DNA from: Temnopleurus reevesii
Lineage: Eukaryota; Echinodermata; Echinoidea; Temnopleuroida; Temnopleuridae
Length of the DNA: 64,000 nt
Assembly: GCA_036244855.1 (NCBI GenBank)
Contig: BQKZ01000737.1
Location: 7,579 to 71,578, forward strand
Direction: 5' to 3'
The stretch's first letter is position 1. Each line of letters begins with the position of its first letter. Shown here piece after piece: positions 11,484-23,770 of this stretch. The position numbers were made by a program, and so were the translations under genes. Below the pieces are notes generated by a model. That model did not search any database and was not told the origin of the DNA. It saw only the letters and a list, made by a program, of their open reading frames with translations.

Positions 11484-14452
11484 GAAGTGTTACTAATGTT
11501 TCTGCGGTTTGAGAATCGCGTTTCCTGATCAGAGATTGATTCATGATTTTAAGCGCTGCTTTTCCGGTCTTAGTTAGTACCTTTAAAATGATCATTTAAG
11601 GGACTGGAAACTGGTTGTGCTTCTTCATTTTGTAGTAGAATGGATGTTTAAAAACGCTGATTTCTAACACTCAGGCCAGCTAGCAAACACTGATCACATA
11701 TCCTAACAAAGAAGGTGGGGATCACTTTTTAGTGTGACATCTCTATGGGCCCAGGTTTCAGGATATGTAATGAGGTTTGAGTCATCACATGACAACTGAA
11801 ATCACTCATGCATGAAAATAATTACAGTGTATTTGATTTCATGCAAGAAAATTGTGTTTGGGGTATATGAAAGCCCTTACAAAATATAAAAGGCTTTATT
11901 TGAAACAATGTTTACTCTCATTTTACAGTGGCCCATTACTTTTTGAGGACTGTAGTAAGAATTGCTCTTCCGCAATCTGGTCCTGGCCCTTTAAATATTA
12001 TGTTCTCTTCAGAGCAGAAATCAGGTGTTTTTTTTTACGACTACACCATAGAATTTTTGATTATGTTAATTGTTTTTTATCTGTTCCACAAATCACTTCA
12101 CCAAATTCTAATCATACAGTTTACTGATAGTCAATACAGCATTTGTTTTCCATCCACTAATGCACCATCAACATTTTTAGGTCTCCTCAAGTATATTGAC
12201 CTGAACCACAAAGGTTCGGACAAAATCAGCCCAGACCTTCTTCTACAGTAAATTGTGGGCCAGACTGCATCATAACAAAACTTACTATACGCTGATAGAT
12301 GAAATATCCTGTCTATGAATAAGGTCCCACAAAGAAATCGGTTCGGTTGCCCCCCCACCGATGTACACGTACCGTTTGAAATTGTCCTGAATAGGCGGGT
12401 TTACTAACATATTCAAATTGATGTGTGTTTCTTGCTAGCGAACGTAGTTACAAGGTGTTATTCCTTAAATTGGTTGATAACAATAAGACTACAATACTCG
12501 GATTCCAGTTTGCATACATTACTTGTTGCTATGTCTGCAAGCGTCTTGCAAGCTTTAGGGTTGTCAAGAACAACCTTTGTTTTTTAAAAAATGCATAGAT
12601 TTTCATTCACTTGAAAAATTAAAGAATATCCATAGATATACATGTTACATGTTTCTAGAAAATATGGTATTTAAGAGTAATTTTCATTGGTTCATCGCCA
12701 TTTCTTGATCCCAAGTTATTATTTTCTAATAGACGGCAAAAGCCATCTGTTTCTTAAGAAGACTTAAATTGTGGGGATTTTTAAGATCCTGGCGAGTTAG
12801 AGGTCGAAGATTTTGGTCTAAATTGTCACACAAAATATGGTAAAAACAAAAGAAGAAATGAAGAATAAGAAGTAAACACCTTTCCTGGGCAAACAAACAA
12901 TTTTTTTGTTGGCCTAGTAATAACCTCCCTATGAATAATAACCTATGAAGATTATATTGTCTTCATATCATTTCTGCCTTCGGGAAGTGCGGTCCTCTTG
13001 TCGTTTGTGGAGACCAGACATGTCCATCCAGTGATGACAGGAAGATGACACACCATAGGATGTTTTTATAGAGGTTATGATGATAAAAAAGCGAAACTCA
13101 TTTAGGCTCATTTGAGATAATGCTAACTTGCACAGGTTCATGGGAGGAAAAAAATGTGTGCTCATCCTACCTTGTCAGTGCGTGTATACACTGTAGTTGC
13201 TAATCAGTGACAACATCCCCCTCCCCCATTAGGTATATTTGGGCCCAATGTGAATGAGAGGGATGGGAGAGGGGGAGGGGGTAAGCTGTTGGCATGAGAC
13301 ATTCCTCTCTCTCACTGTCCAGAATTTGTTATTCACTTTGAAACAAATTAAAACTTGATTAGAACAAAAAACTTGGACAAAAAATTCTGTGAAAGTAGCG
13401 CAAGAATGAGCAAGACGCACAAGAAGGATTTGTGGCCAAATCAGGGCGGGTCTGTGACCAGCTTATGTTCTTTTTCTATTGAAGTTGAAGTACTATTGAA
13501 GTACTACTGGTAAACTAAAGTGTGATTATAGTTTTGATGGTAACTTTTGCCTATCATTCAAGCACCTTAAGTTGCAACAAGGTGGAATCTTGCATGGTAT
13601 ACAGAGAAATTGCAAATTAATCAGAATTCTTTCCTCAGTAATTCTGGGTCCTAATCTGGCCTCATGATGTCATATGTGTAAGATCCCTTCTGAGAAAATA
13701 GAGAAAAATCAGCCAGGTCCCTAGTTCAACACACTTGTTTCCTAAAAATAACAACTTTAACTTTTCCCAAACAGTGGTAAAGAGAGAGGAGGGAATTATG
13801 GGTAATGCGTAATGACAGACATCGATGAGTCAAAGTTCTAAGGAGTTCCCTCATCCTTCCATTTCGCTAGGGACAACTCAAGTTTAGAGACGGCCGCCCC
13901 GGTGATTTTATTGCCCCAGACCCGCACTTCCTGTAGTAAAGAGTGGGGGCAAGTTTAACTTCATAAGTCATGATTTGAATCGAGATAGTGATATCTAGAT
14001 TCGTGCGATGTATGTCATAAAGTGAAGATTTATCGTCATGATAGGGGAAGCCCTTAACGAATGAGATAAGATTAGATATTGCAAAAATGTCAATTACAAT
14101 ACATCAAAGAACCAAAAAAGATTCATTTTTTCTTTGAATTCTAAACGACCGATCTTATTTAAAGAAAATACATTTTTTGGGAGGGGGGAGGTGGGTGAAG
14201 TTTCAGTAACAAAATTTTTTAAAACCTGTGTCCGAACACAACTTCTTAACTCTTCCAAGTAATAACTTTAGTATTCACATTGATTAGCAGTTTTAGATAT
14301 TGTGGAAATATTTCCAACACTTTACTGTACAGTTTTATGTGAAAAAGTTGCTATACAAATCATATTTTTTGCAGCCATCCTGCTAAAATGCATAGAGAAT
14401 TGCGATGTGATACCAGGAAAATTATTCTCTGTCTTTTCTTTTCTCATTTCAG

Positions 14453-14564
14453 CATCGTCTTGTAACAAAGTCATCTCTGAAGCTCCTCCTCGTCTTTGTG
14501 GAATATGCGGAGGACAACGCCAAACTCCTCCTACAGGCCTCCAAAGAGGTCGATGGAAAGAATC
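14453..14564 (+). CDS. FHOD: FHOD-type formin, FH3/DID exon C
   Basis: The exon is preceded by a long pyrimidine tract and CAG and followed by GTAAGT. It reads in phase 0 as HRLVTKSSLKLLLVFVEY then AEDNAKLLLQASKEVDGKN, plus one base. The KLLLVFVEY core is a hallmark of the FHOD FH3 armadillo repeats and follows directly from the preceding WLYSLLDIQ exon, as in vertebrate FHOD3. It is 112 nt long (37 codons plus one base). A roughly 150-bp piece of the intron just upstream (14276-14440) recurs at 22661-22810 without the exon. Confidence 0.93.
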
Positions 14565-17163
14565 GTAAGTCAATGTTCTTTTTTTTTAAATTTTATGTTA
14601 AGCATTGCAGGTAGAGCAATGAAAGTAGTCATGAACAATATGCAGAAATAAACATTGAAAAGTGAATAAGACCAAATGATTATAATAGTATCAGCCATTT
14701 TTAAATATTAATAATTATAGATGCAATTAATATAGCGCATGTATCCACTCTGCAGAGTGTTCAAGGCGCTTTGCATTATTATTACCCTGGCTTTAGCCTG
14801 GTGTACACCAGTGCACATGGCATTTCAAGGAATAAATATTCCTACTACCTGTAGGTTCCCATTCACCTCATCTGTGTTAAGTGCAGCACAATGTGAATGA
14901 ATTTCTTGCTGGAGGAAATTAACTCTACCAAAAAGGTTTTGGATCCTTTTTTATTGTGCCACTTTAAGAATGGTTGCATTTTTAACAAGCTTGCACTAAA
15001 CAATTATTAAGGACCATCAGAGATGTAGCCTACTCTGCTAGCATTTTGATAATAAGAAAATTCAATTCATAGATTCTAATCTTTTGGGGCTCAGTAATCT
15101 TTAAAAGAATTACTTGAAAATAAAAATATCTTAATCCTAAACTTGCCAAAAGAAATGTCATCTTAGCCATAGAGAGCTTTTTTTCAGATTTATTTTTGCT
15201 TTCATTCTTTTTAATAACCCGTCCAATTTTCATTTCCACCCAGTTTTTATTTGCGTCCAATTTTCATATGTCGAAGATTACAAATTTATGATTAAAGGAA
15301 ATCGAACATGTAGCAAAAATAGCAGTAAGCACTTACCCTTTTGCATCAATAAATCACTATAAATAGATTTTAATAGTTGGAAGCGTATCTTCATACATCA
15401 AATCTTGTAGACATGGGTCATAAAAAACACATTTTGATCACTCCCCTGATGGAGATAAGGTTGTTAAAATGACAATTTTGATGCAATTCTGAACAGCTTC
15501 ATGAATAACTTGCATCAGCAAATCAGGTAAACCTAGGTTTCTTTGCAGAATACATGATAATCTTGAGAAAATATGTAATTTTTGACCACTTGTAGGATTA
15601 TTGATAATGATATGGGTACCTTTAAAATATCTAATTGAAGAAAATATAAGAAATTATCATATTTTTTAAAATATGCTTATTTTTTTTCTTTTAACACATG
15701 GTTGAAACGTAATCAAAGTAATTTTCATTCAATTAGAATATCCATAGACTTGTGTGCATTATTCCTTCAAGACGTTAAAATTACAACTCACTAATGTGTG
15801 AAAAGGTCTGAAGTTCAATGAATTTGCAAAAATCTATGTACCCCAAAATATATATATATTTTTTTTTACAGTGATAGGTTTTTATTATCACAAGACAATT
15901 TTATCATATTAAAAGAAGGAGAAATAAACAAGAAAAAATCTGTTTGAATGATAGGCCTATGGTTATAGCCATTCACTCCATCTTATATCATGATGAATTT
16001 TTGAGGTCCAAATATGGTCAAAGCTTATTGAGATGAAACCAATTGGATGATTGTAATTCCGGTGCTTAAAAGCGATCTTTCGGATTACTCATTATTTTGT
16101 GGTCATTCTACTATTGACCAGGCATAGTAAAGGAAACAATTGATTAGGATACTCCGAGCAAAGAGTCTGAGTATTTTCTAGAAGTTTTGCTGCACATAAT
16201 ACTTTATGCATGATGAGAATTTAAAAAAATTATCTACAAATTTATTTACAAGACATCTGAAACGCTTGTAGGTGTGGTAAGATAATATAATGTGTAATGG
16301 ACAAGAAGAAACTATGAAGAAAGAACATGGAAATGTTTTCTATTCGGGTAGCCCCCCCCCCCCCCTTCTTCAGTTTGAGTTCGAACATTTGAGACACTGT
16401 ATTTAATAAAATAATCTTCCATCATACTTTGAATTAGACCCCCATTATTAGAAGCAAATGGATATTTCCATCAAATTTAAGTACATCTATTATCATGCCT
16501 CAGAAGTTAAAGTTGCACCAAATAAACAGTACACCTGCACTTGCTTCATGATTTTCAACAAATTTGAGGAAATTTATTCAATTCATTAACTTTTTTGGAT
16601 TTTGTTAAAAGCTCGCGTACTCACGATATCACTTTGAAAAGTTGCAAAAATCACCAATCAGCTCGAAGATGGGCGACACCTGTTATAGATGCACTACACC
16701 TGTTCTTTTTTTTTTAAATTAGATATTAGTTGTTTAACAGGTTGTTAAACCTTTGCTGACCTCACGAGTTTGTGGTTTTACTTGGGAGAGCCCAGTCTTC
16801 TCCTAGTTTGTGCATCATCTTATGATTCAGATGAAGTTAGATTTGCCCTATCTGTTCATTTCCATACCATATTATACAAGGAAAAACTGAACTTCTGTCT
16901 CTTAATACTGATATCATGGAAAATGTAAACTTAGAGTTCATTTTTCATTAGAACTCGTGCCTGAATAACTTCAATTTTTTTCTCAATCTGAATGTAATGC
17001 AGGCCGGGCAGTTCAATTGGAGAATATTTGAAGTAGAAAAATCATGAGTTACAATGTCTTTAATTACTTGGTGTTACACCACTCAGTTTTATTTGACCTT
17101 ATTTTGATGTGTTTTTGGAAAATATTAATTTTACTTATTTCCATGTTTTGTTAATTTTTGCAG
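14565..17163 (+). other. FHOD intron between exons C and D
   Basis: Holds a minus-strand SINE (14700-14945) and otherwise AT-rich unique sequence with a C homopolymer (about 16352-16365). No exon candidates. Confidence 0.8.
14700..14945 (-). mobile_element. SINE copy, reverse orientation
   Basis: Reverse complement of the SINE body: CCCATTCACCTCA, GCAGCACAATGTGAATGAAT and TTCTTGCTGGAGGAAATT, preceded by the tail TATAGCGCATG..CAAGGCGCTTTGCATT. The tRNA-like head is largely lost. Confidence 0.8.
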
Positions 17164-17255
17164 ACAATAAGACCTGGCACAATCTGATGGAGCTGTTGAA
17201 GGATGAGGGTCAGGATGCGGAGATCATGACCTATGTCATGACCCTCTTCAACAAG
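17164..17255 (+). CDS. FHOD: FHOD-type formin, FH3/DID exon D
   Basis: The exon is bounded by TTTTTGCAG and GTCAGT. With the base carried over it encodes HNKTWHNLMELLKDEG, then QDAEIMTYVMTLFNK, and leaves in phase 0. In FHOD3 the equivalent segment has the same W-x-N-hMEhL and Y-hMTLhNK pattern. It sits in the DID armadillo helices. A damaged partial copy of this exon and its donor follows at 17562-17640. Confidence 0.92.
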
Positions 17256-17299
17256 GTCAGTCTAAAAATCGTGCCCCCAGGCCCCATGGTGGTTCTTAA

Positions 17300-17560
17300 A
17301 GCCCAAATGTATTTCTGGTAAAGATTAAGAAATGCGAATTTTAACGGAATGTTTATCATGACATATATATCTTACTCACATTTTACGGCCAAAGCATAAT
17401 TTTTACGAACTGATTCTTTTTCAAAATTTGAATTTGACCATGAAATATATCTAGCGCCCTCTCTTGGTAATAATAATATTTTTTTATTATCTGGCCTATG
17501 AAAGATTATTTCCAAGATATGACAAAATAATGATAAAAAGGTATACAAAAAAATTATAAT
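17300..17560. mobile_element. Left half of TTAA-inserting MITE
   Basis: Starts AGCCCAAATGTATTTCTGGT right after TTAA (17296-17299). It follows the first half of the complete element at 42517-43026, including the shared TAGCGCCCTCTCTTGGTAAT, and then stops abruptly at the broken exon copy. The right end is missing. Confidence 0.85.
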
Positions 17561-17561
17561 G

Positions 17562-17640
17562 AGACATGGCACAATCTGATGGAACTGTTGAAGGATGAAG
17601 GTTAGAGATCATGACCTATGTCATGACCCTCTTCAACAAG
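17562..17640 (+). pseudogene. Broken partial copy of FHOD exon D
   Basis: About 79 nt matching the 3' part of the exon at 17164-17255, followed by about 46 nt of matching intron that starts with the same GTCAGTCTAAAAAT donor. Relative to exon D it lacks about seven bases, so the reading frame meets TAG almost at once (GAAGGTTAG), and its 5' end and acceptor are missing. It is joined abruptly to the left half of a transposon that is inserted at TTAA in the intact copy but absent here. It is either an allelic fragment left in tandem by assembly or a decayed duplication. It cannot be spliced in as coding sequence. Confidence 0.85.
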
Positions 17641-17724
17641 GTCAGTCTAAAAATCCGCCGTCCCCAGGCCCCATGGTCGTTCTTAATCCTATGTTTATAA
17701 AACATAGTGGATGTTTTTTAAAAG

Positions 17725-17928
17725 TTGCAATTGAAAGGGGATGTTTTTTTAAAGTTGCAATTGATCACAAATCAACTACAAATCGGTTGCAAATTGTAAC
17801 ACACATTTCCATTCGCGCATGATATGCGCTTCTAACAAGACATGCGTAAAACAATGATTTTGATTGGCACGTTCCGATCAACTGCAACTTGCGATCAATT
17901 GCAACTTTTGAGCAACACCCCCATAGAT
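17725..17928. mobile_element. GGGGGTGTTGCTCAAAA-type MITE, copy 1
   Basis: The right end is intact (CAATTGCAACTTTTGAGCAA then CACCCCC). The left end is a variant with a partly repeated GGATGTTTTTTTAAAGTTGC. The core ATTCGCGCAT..TATGCGC and ACAATGATTTTGATTGGC is shared with the copies at 20996 and 31927. Confidence 0.8.
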
Positions 17929-18020
17929 TTGACAAAAGTGACTCACCTGGCTGTTTGTCATGTTGTTAGAAATAAGATCATTATAGAAAAAAGTAATAAT
18001 GAAAAATGATCATTTTACAA

Positions 18021-18262
18021 CAAGGACATGGAATTAGGAAGTCATCAGTGTAGATTCTTTCAATGTAGAATCTATGAAGGCCGCAGTCACATAGAAGCCT
18101 GGAAGCTACACGATAGAACACGACTCTTTGTTCTGAGGCAGCTTACTGAACTTATCAAAGATTCGTGTTGAATCGAGTTGCTTCCAGGCTTCTATGTGAC
18201 TGGGACTTACTACAAGGACATGGAATTAGGAAGTCATCAGCATAGATCCATTCAAAGTAGAA
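18021..18262. mobile_element. Hairpin element flanked by a 50-bp direct repeat
   Basis: Inner inverted ends CAGTCACATAGAAGCCTGGA (from 18084) and TCCAGGCTTCTATGTGACTG (to about 18203). Outside, CAAGGACATGGAATTAGGAA and the following 30 nt occur on both sides (18021 and 18212), far longer than a usual target duplication. Confidence 0.75.
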
Positions 18263-18659
18263 TTTCTTTTAAAAATCCTTAAATGATTACATGTATCACA
18301 CAATGGCCGTAAGTACCCCATTCAGAAGCACTCTCTGTTGGACAAGGTGATCATTTTAAAAGCAGAACAAGATTTAGGACTGACCTTTTTTTTTATTTGA
18401 TTCCTAAATGGATTAGTCCTTGTAAGGTAAAAAGTCTTTAAGCTTTTTAGAATAGCACAGATTTGTATTACACATATTCACACAATAAATGATTGTGTTT
18501 ACATGCTTATGATGATTACATGTTATTTTCTGTATTAGTTCCATGTTTTGTTGTTTGATTCAATAAAAGTTTGTGTCTCACTTTAGTGCGAAAGGGAGTG
18601 AAGAATTCCAGAGCACTTTTTAGATTGCAATTTTTATTTTAAAATGTATAATATGTATT

Positions 18660-18935
18660 AATTATAATGATAATGATATATAGCATTCAGAGGCGCGAGA
18701 CAAATGATCTAATATTAATTCCTGGCCATAGCAAAGCTGCCAAGTAGGCGCTTTTGTTTATAAAGGAATTTATTCCTGCCGGTACCCATTCACCTCACCT
18801 TGGTTGAGAGCAGCAGAATGTGGATGAATTTCTTGCTGAAGGAAATTGAAGCCATAAGTGAGATTTTAATCTAGGACCCTCGGGTTAAAAGGCGAGAGTC
18901 AGAACCACTACATGACGGCGTCTCCACAATTAACA
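18660..18935 (-). mobile_element. SINE copy, reverse orientation, with degraded tRNA head
   Basis: CCCATTCACCTCACCTTGG, GAATTTCTTGCTGAAGGAAA and a tRNA-like end ACCCTCGGGTTAAAAGGCG..CAGAACCACTACATGACGGC, with a TATAGCATTCAGAGGCGCG tail at the other end. Reverse complement of the 3812 copy. Confidence 0.85.
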
Positions 18936-19400
18936 ATGTAATGATGTGTGAAGCTATTGTTTTTTGCAGTTTGACTAAATATGATTAAATGTGAATCAAT
19001 TAGGATCTTTGTCATTAAATTCTACATAAATGGTAATGAAACCACGCAAGGAAAAGTTATGCTTCAGGAAAAAACAACAACAAATTACTGCACTACTGGT
19101 GTTCCGGAATTATGCTTCGTAACTCAGGAGTACATTTCCTTCTGCTCAATGACATTTGGCAATTAATTATGAAATTTTGTACCCTCAAATTAAATTTCCT
19201 GGTTTTAATGGGGAGACAGTCTCATTAAATATGTTCTTACTGTTTGTTTTTATACGGGGCCATTAATGTAGTCCGTATCAATTTGTTCAGAATTATATGA
19301 CTCACGAGAAGAGTCGCGTTCAGTGCCCTCAATGATGCCCTCGGAACTCTTCCCAGAAAACTATCTCTTGAAATCGAGCCTTCCTTTTTAGAACATTCCT

Positions 19401-20190
19401 NNNNNNNNNNNNNNNNNNNNNNNNNNNNNNNNNNNNNNNNNNNNNNNNNNNNNNNNNNNNNNNNNNNNNNNNNNNNNNNNNNNNNNNNNNNNNNNNNNNN
19501 NNNNNNNNNNNNNNNNNNNNNNNNNNNNNNNNNNNNNNNNNNNNNNNNNNNNNNNNNNNNNNNNNNNNNNNNNNNNNNNNNNNNNNNNNNNNNNNNNNNN
19601 NNNNNNNNNNNNNNNNNNNNNNNNNNNNNNNNNNNNNNNNNNNNNNNNNNNNNNNNNNNNNNNNNNNNNNNNNNNNNNNNNNNNNNNNNNNNNNNNNNNN
19701 NNNNNNNNNNNNNNNNNNNNNNNNNNNNNNNNNNNNNNNNNNNNNNNNNNNNNNNNNNNNNNNNNNNNNNNNNNNNNNNNNNNNNNNNNNNNNNNNNNNN
19801 NNNNNNNNNNNNNNNNNNNNNNNNNNNNNNNNNNNNNNNNNNNNNNNNNNNNNNNNNNNNNNNNNNNNNNNNNNNNNNNNNNNNNNNNNNNNNNNNNNNN
19901 NNNNNNNNNNNNNNNNNNNNNNNNNNNNNNNNNNNNNNNNNNNNNNNNNNNNNNNNNNNNNNNNNNNNNNNNNNNNNNNNNNNNNNNNNNNNNNNNNNNN
20001 NNNNNNNNNNNNNNNNNNNNNNNNNNNNNNNNNNNNNNNNNNNNNNNNNNNNNNNNNNNNNNNNNNNNNNNNNNNNNNNNNNNNNNNNNNNNNNNNNNNN
20101 NNNNNNNNNNNNNNNNNNNNNNNNNNNNNNNNNNNNNNNNNNNNNNNNNNNNNNNNNNNNNNNNNNNNNNNNNNNNNNNNNNNNNNNNNN
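19401..20190. other. Assembly gap, 790 N
   Basis: Run of N. Any reading frame crossing it is meaningless. On the minus strand the right side has GGPRDKVSKWLPAGFHIST, which may be a piece of an unrecognised mobile-element protein, but this cannot be supported. Confidence 0.99.
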
Positions 20191-20439
20191 ATGTCTCTCT
20201 AGCTCTAAACCGGCAATATATATAAGCCAAATGTCACTCTTACCCGCTCCTCCATCAGTCGAAATGTGAAACCCAGCAGGCAGCCATTTTGAAACCTTGT
20301 CTCTCGGTCCACCTGATGGGGGAATGATAGACAAACCAAGTAATAGTATCTTCCTAGATATCTTGTTCAACTTCTTTTATGCTTCAGAGAGTATGATAGG
20401 ATAGACCTGGATGTAATGTCAACATGACTATTTCAGTCT

Positions 20440-21480
20440 TCCTGTGTCCATTTCTTCACCTTGCCTGCTTTCATACAACAATAACTATGTACACAGTGGT
20501 CCAGAGAGACCTATATGATGATTTGAATCTAGTCAGTGCTGCATTTTTTGTCACATCTTGCACTATTTACATCACCCCCATCCCCCCAAGAGAAAAATAA
20601 GGAAGAAAAAAAGCAACATTAATACCTATATGTAATATTTCAGGGTTTCTCCAAAATGATACACTTTTAACAATTGTGCAGAATATGGTAACATGGACAT
20701 TTCTGCTTGATTTCTCTGTTTATGTAATTCATTTAGGCCTACATACAGTGTTCAATGTACAAAACATAAATGTCACCAATAAAATCTATGCGTGCCTTGG
20801 TACAGTATGATATACTACACACAGTATTCGAGAATAAAACATAGGTAATGCCAAAATGAATATTTCCAGTTGCTTGATTCCATTAAATCATTCTGGAATA
20901 TGCACAGGGATAGAAATTAATCTCTGAAAAACCAAAAAGTTAAACCATATCCTTTTTTTGTGAGGAAAAAGCATGGCAAAAATAGCCAGACTAATGGGAT
21001 GTTGCTCAAAATCAACTGCAAATCAAGTGCAACTCTGTAAATTGTAACGCGCATTTTCATTCGCGCACGGTATGCGCATTTAACAAGACGCGCATAAAAC
21101 AATGATTTTGATTGGCGTGTTCCGATCAACTACAACTTGCGATCAATTGCAACTTTTGAGCAACACCCCCTTGGTAAACCTTGAATTTACACATAGAAAT
21201 ACACCTCATTCATATTCCAAAATGTTGGGTAATTCTGCATTTTCATGACATAGTGATCCAGAAAAAACACCATCAATAATTTCAATATGATTTTTTGTTT
21301 AACTCCATTCTTCTATCTCATCATACTGGTGTACACAGTTCTCAAGAACAACCAATGATATCAGTATAAACATTATAAAGCATGCCCCTTCCACTTCATC
21401 ATACAATTTACACAGTGGCCCAGAAAAAAAAGATCACACAACATGCCAACATGAGCATTCTTATTCTCTTTCTCGTATTA
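20440..21480. repeat. Degenerate tandem repeats around ACACAGTGGTCCAGA
   Basis: Five or so loose copies containing (T)ACACAGT..(C/T)CAGAAAA..ATGCCAACATGA..TTTCT (20490, 20690, 20820, 21330 and 21410). A MITE interrupts them at 20996. Old and diverged. Confidence 0.45.
20996..21172. mobile_element. GGGGGTGTTGCTCAAAA-type MITE, copy 2
   Basis: About 177 bp: left GGGATGTTGCTCAAAATCAA and right CAACTTTTGAGCAACACCCCC are inverted. The core has ATTCGCGCACGGTATGCGC and ACAATGATTTTGATTGGCG. Non-coding. Confidence 0.88.
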
Positions 21481-22660
21481 CATCGCACAGAGTGTTCCAA
21501 CTGAAATCATAATCAATTCAATAAGATTTCTGCCTTAGAAGTGATTTCATATCTTCTCTAGATATCAATTCCTATTGATCAAGATTTCCATATTTTGTTC
21601 TTAGAGCTCTCTTTTTCTTCACCTCAAGTAAACAGATCAAGATTTTAAGATTGCCCTTAATAAAATAAGTAGCATAATAAGCATCTGCACAGCGCTGTAG
21701 TATAAATCATTCTGTAATCCATTACATAAATCATGCTATATCTGATGACATAAATTGTTTTACATCTGATGACATTGAATGCCTAACAGGTCTTATAATG
21801 TCTAGAGTAATTACATCTAAAACATGCCAGTTATTTTCCATCCAGATATCAATACCAGCTTAGCCAGATATATATATTAAAGTGAATCTGAAAACCTAAT
21901 ATAAGTTGATCAAACTTTGACAAAACTTCGTTCTTGCCTGACTATGCGTAGAGGGCATCCCCATCCTTTACAAAATTTCACAAAACCATAAGAAATTTTT
22001 GTGGTTTGGTTGTAGTTTTCTTTGTAGTTTAGGATTCCTAAACTTTAGGATACAACATCATTACGCTGATCGATACTTGAAATTCAAATTCATAGGGGAC
22101 TTTCAAAGTTTCAGAAAACCTTAACCTTTAGGCTGTAAGTGTGACCCCTTCTTTGATATCTTGTGTTGAGAGCAAGAAAGCCATAAAGTTATCTCCTTAA
22201 TACGCATGTTAATGCCCTTTTGGCATTGAATAGTCCCCATTGCCCAGACAAAACCTTAATGAAACTATAAGAAATTTTGTGTTCTCTGAAATTACGAATG
22301 GTCACACTGAGCAAAACTTAATGTTCAAAGTGGATTGCCTAAGTTTAAAAAATACTTCGGTATTTTGTTTTGAGAGCAAGAAAGCCATAAACTTATCTAC
22401 TTAATACACAGTGATAATGCCCTTCTGGTTTTGAACAGTTGCCATTTTATGACGTTGTCTTGGCTGTTGACCCGAGCTCGCTCCCATCCCAAAATGTCAG
22501 GATGCCTTCTGAAATATGGGTGATATACACATCACTGGAATGCTGATGGGTGTACACATGAGGCAGGAATGGGGGGGGGGGGGGGGGGTAGTTATTTGAT
22601 TATGATATTGGGTACTCTTCCATAGATAATTAGTAGCTCAGGGAATTATTTGATTTTCAC

Positions 22661-22810
22661 ATTTGATTAGCAGTTTCAGACATTGAGGAAATATTTTCAA
22701 TACATATTGTACAGGTCTATGTGAGAAAGATGCTAAATAAAACATTTTTTGTATAGGAATCCTGCTAAAATGCACAGCAAAGTGCAATGTGATACCAGGG
22801 AAGTTATTCC
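22661..22810 (+). repeat. Copy of the intron just upstream of exon C
   Basis: About 150 nt similar to 14276-14440, with shared ATTAGCAGTTT, TCCTGCTAAAATGCA and GATGTGATACCAGG. Similarity stops before the acceptor, so exon C is not duplicated. Preceded by a G homopolymer (about 22571) like the G-rich run at 14180. Confidence 0.8.
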
Positions 22811-23329
22811 TAGTAGCTGTACTTCAAATGCTTAGAGATAATCTAAAAATAAAGATCTATTTTTGCCTAAAATTTGTTATCTATACTTCTGCTATCCCTT
22901 ATTATTGGTATTTTTATCAGAATTATGATATTGGAAGTGAGATATAGACATTTCCAAAGTTTTGAATTATTTAGATACTTTTCTATGAGCAAGCATACGG
23001 TAGGCTGGATGTGCAGTAGACCTAGTACTAAATTTCGGAACAACTGGTTCCCTGAGTAAAATATTCTTCGCAATACACAGGCCGCATTATAATGAAATTT
23101 AGTTTGACCTACTTCTCCAGTCTATACATGTGTGTAAAACTTCATGTGGTGAAAATCAAATTTCTGATTTAGTCATTCCATGCTTTCAGTTTCATGTATA
23201 TCTTTAAAAAAATGCTTTCATGGTACTGACAAAGAAAAAATGTATCACCAATGATTCTTTTAAATAAAATGTGCAGTTCTTTAGTAAAGCAAGTGTCTTC
23301 TTGAAAATATTCTCCTTATTCCTCCTCCT

Positions 23330-23770
23330 CCTCCCACACTAATATTGATACCATTATCTTACCCCTCTCATCTGTTTCTCATCTCTACTACCACTACTCG
23401 TGCTGGCATCTCATGCATGGCTTGATATAATATAGTTTAAGTTAATACTTTGTCAATTTTCTCTTCCTTGCCAAAAGGCATAAAAGATCTTCATCATCTG
23501 TCCATTGATTTTAATACAATGACTCCTCCCCATCTTCCTCCTCTTCCTTATCTTCATCCTCCTCCTTATCCTCTTCATCCTTATCCTCCCCCTCTTCCTC
23601 CTCCTGCTCCTCCCCCTCCTGCTCCTACTCCTCCTCCTCCACATCCTCCTCTTCCTCCTCCCACACCCACACTAATTTTGATACTACTATCTTACCCATC
23701 TCATCTGCTTCTCATCTCTGCTACCAATACTCGTGCTGTCATCCCATGCATGGCTTGTCTCACATGTTAT
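23330..23770. repeat. C/T-rich compound tract flanked by a 105-bp direct repeat
   Basis: CCTCCTCTTCC-type triplet repeats at 23520-23660. The flank CACACTAATATTGATACCAT..CGTGCTGGCATCTCATGCATGGCTTG (23335-23425) recurs at 23665-23758. The open frames are repeat-derived. Confidence 0.85.

Larger units (their letters stand above)
1890..14452 (+). other. Large transposon-rich FHOD intron (with duplicate exon B inside)
   Basis: About 12.5 kb between exon B copy 1 and exon C. The first 5 kb is almost solid non-autonomous DNA transposons and a SINE. The region 5466-5765 and 10215-11483 hold related palindromic repeats. 8228-10200 and 11500-14450 show nothing beyond AT-rich unique sequence and short poly-purine or poly-pyrimidine runs. 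Confidence 0.8.

Noticed and set aside
10498..12251. Small plus-strand frames in the repeat cluster and after it
   Set aside because: Random AT-rich frames; no homology, splice logic or codon bias.
19237..20370. 377-residue minus-strand frame
   Set aside because: It is open only because it crosses 790 Ns. The short flanks have no recognisable family.
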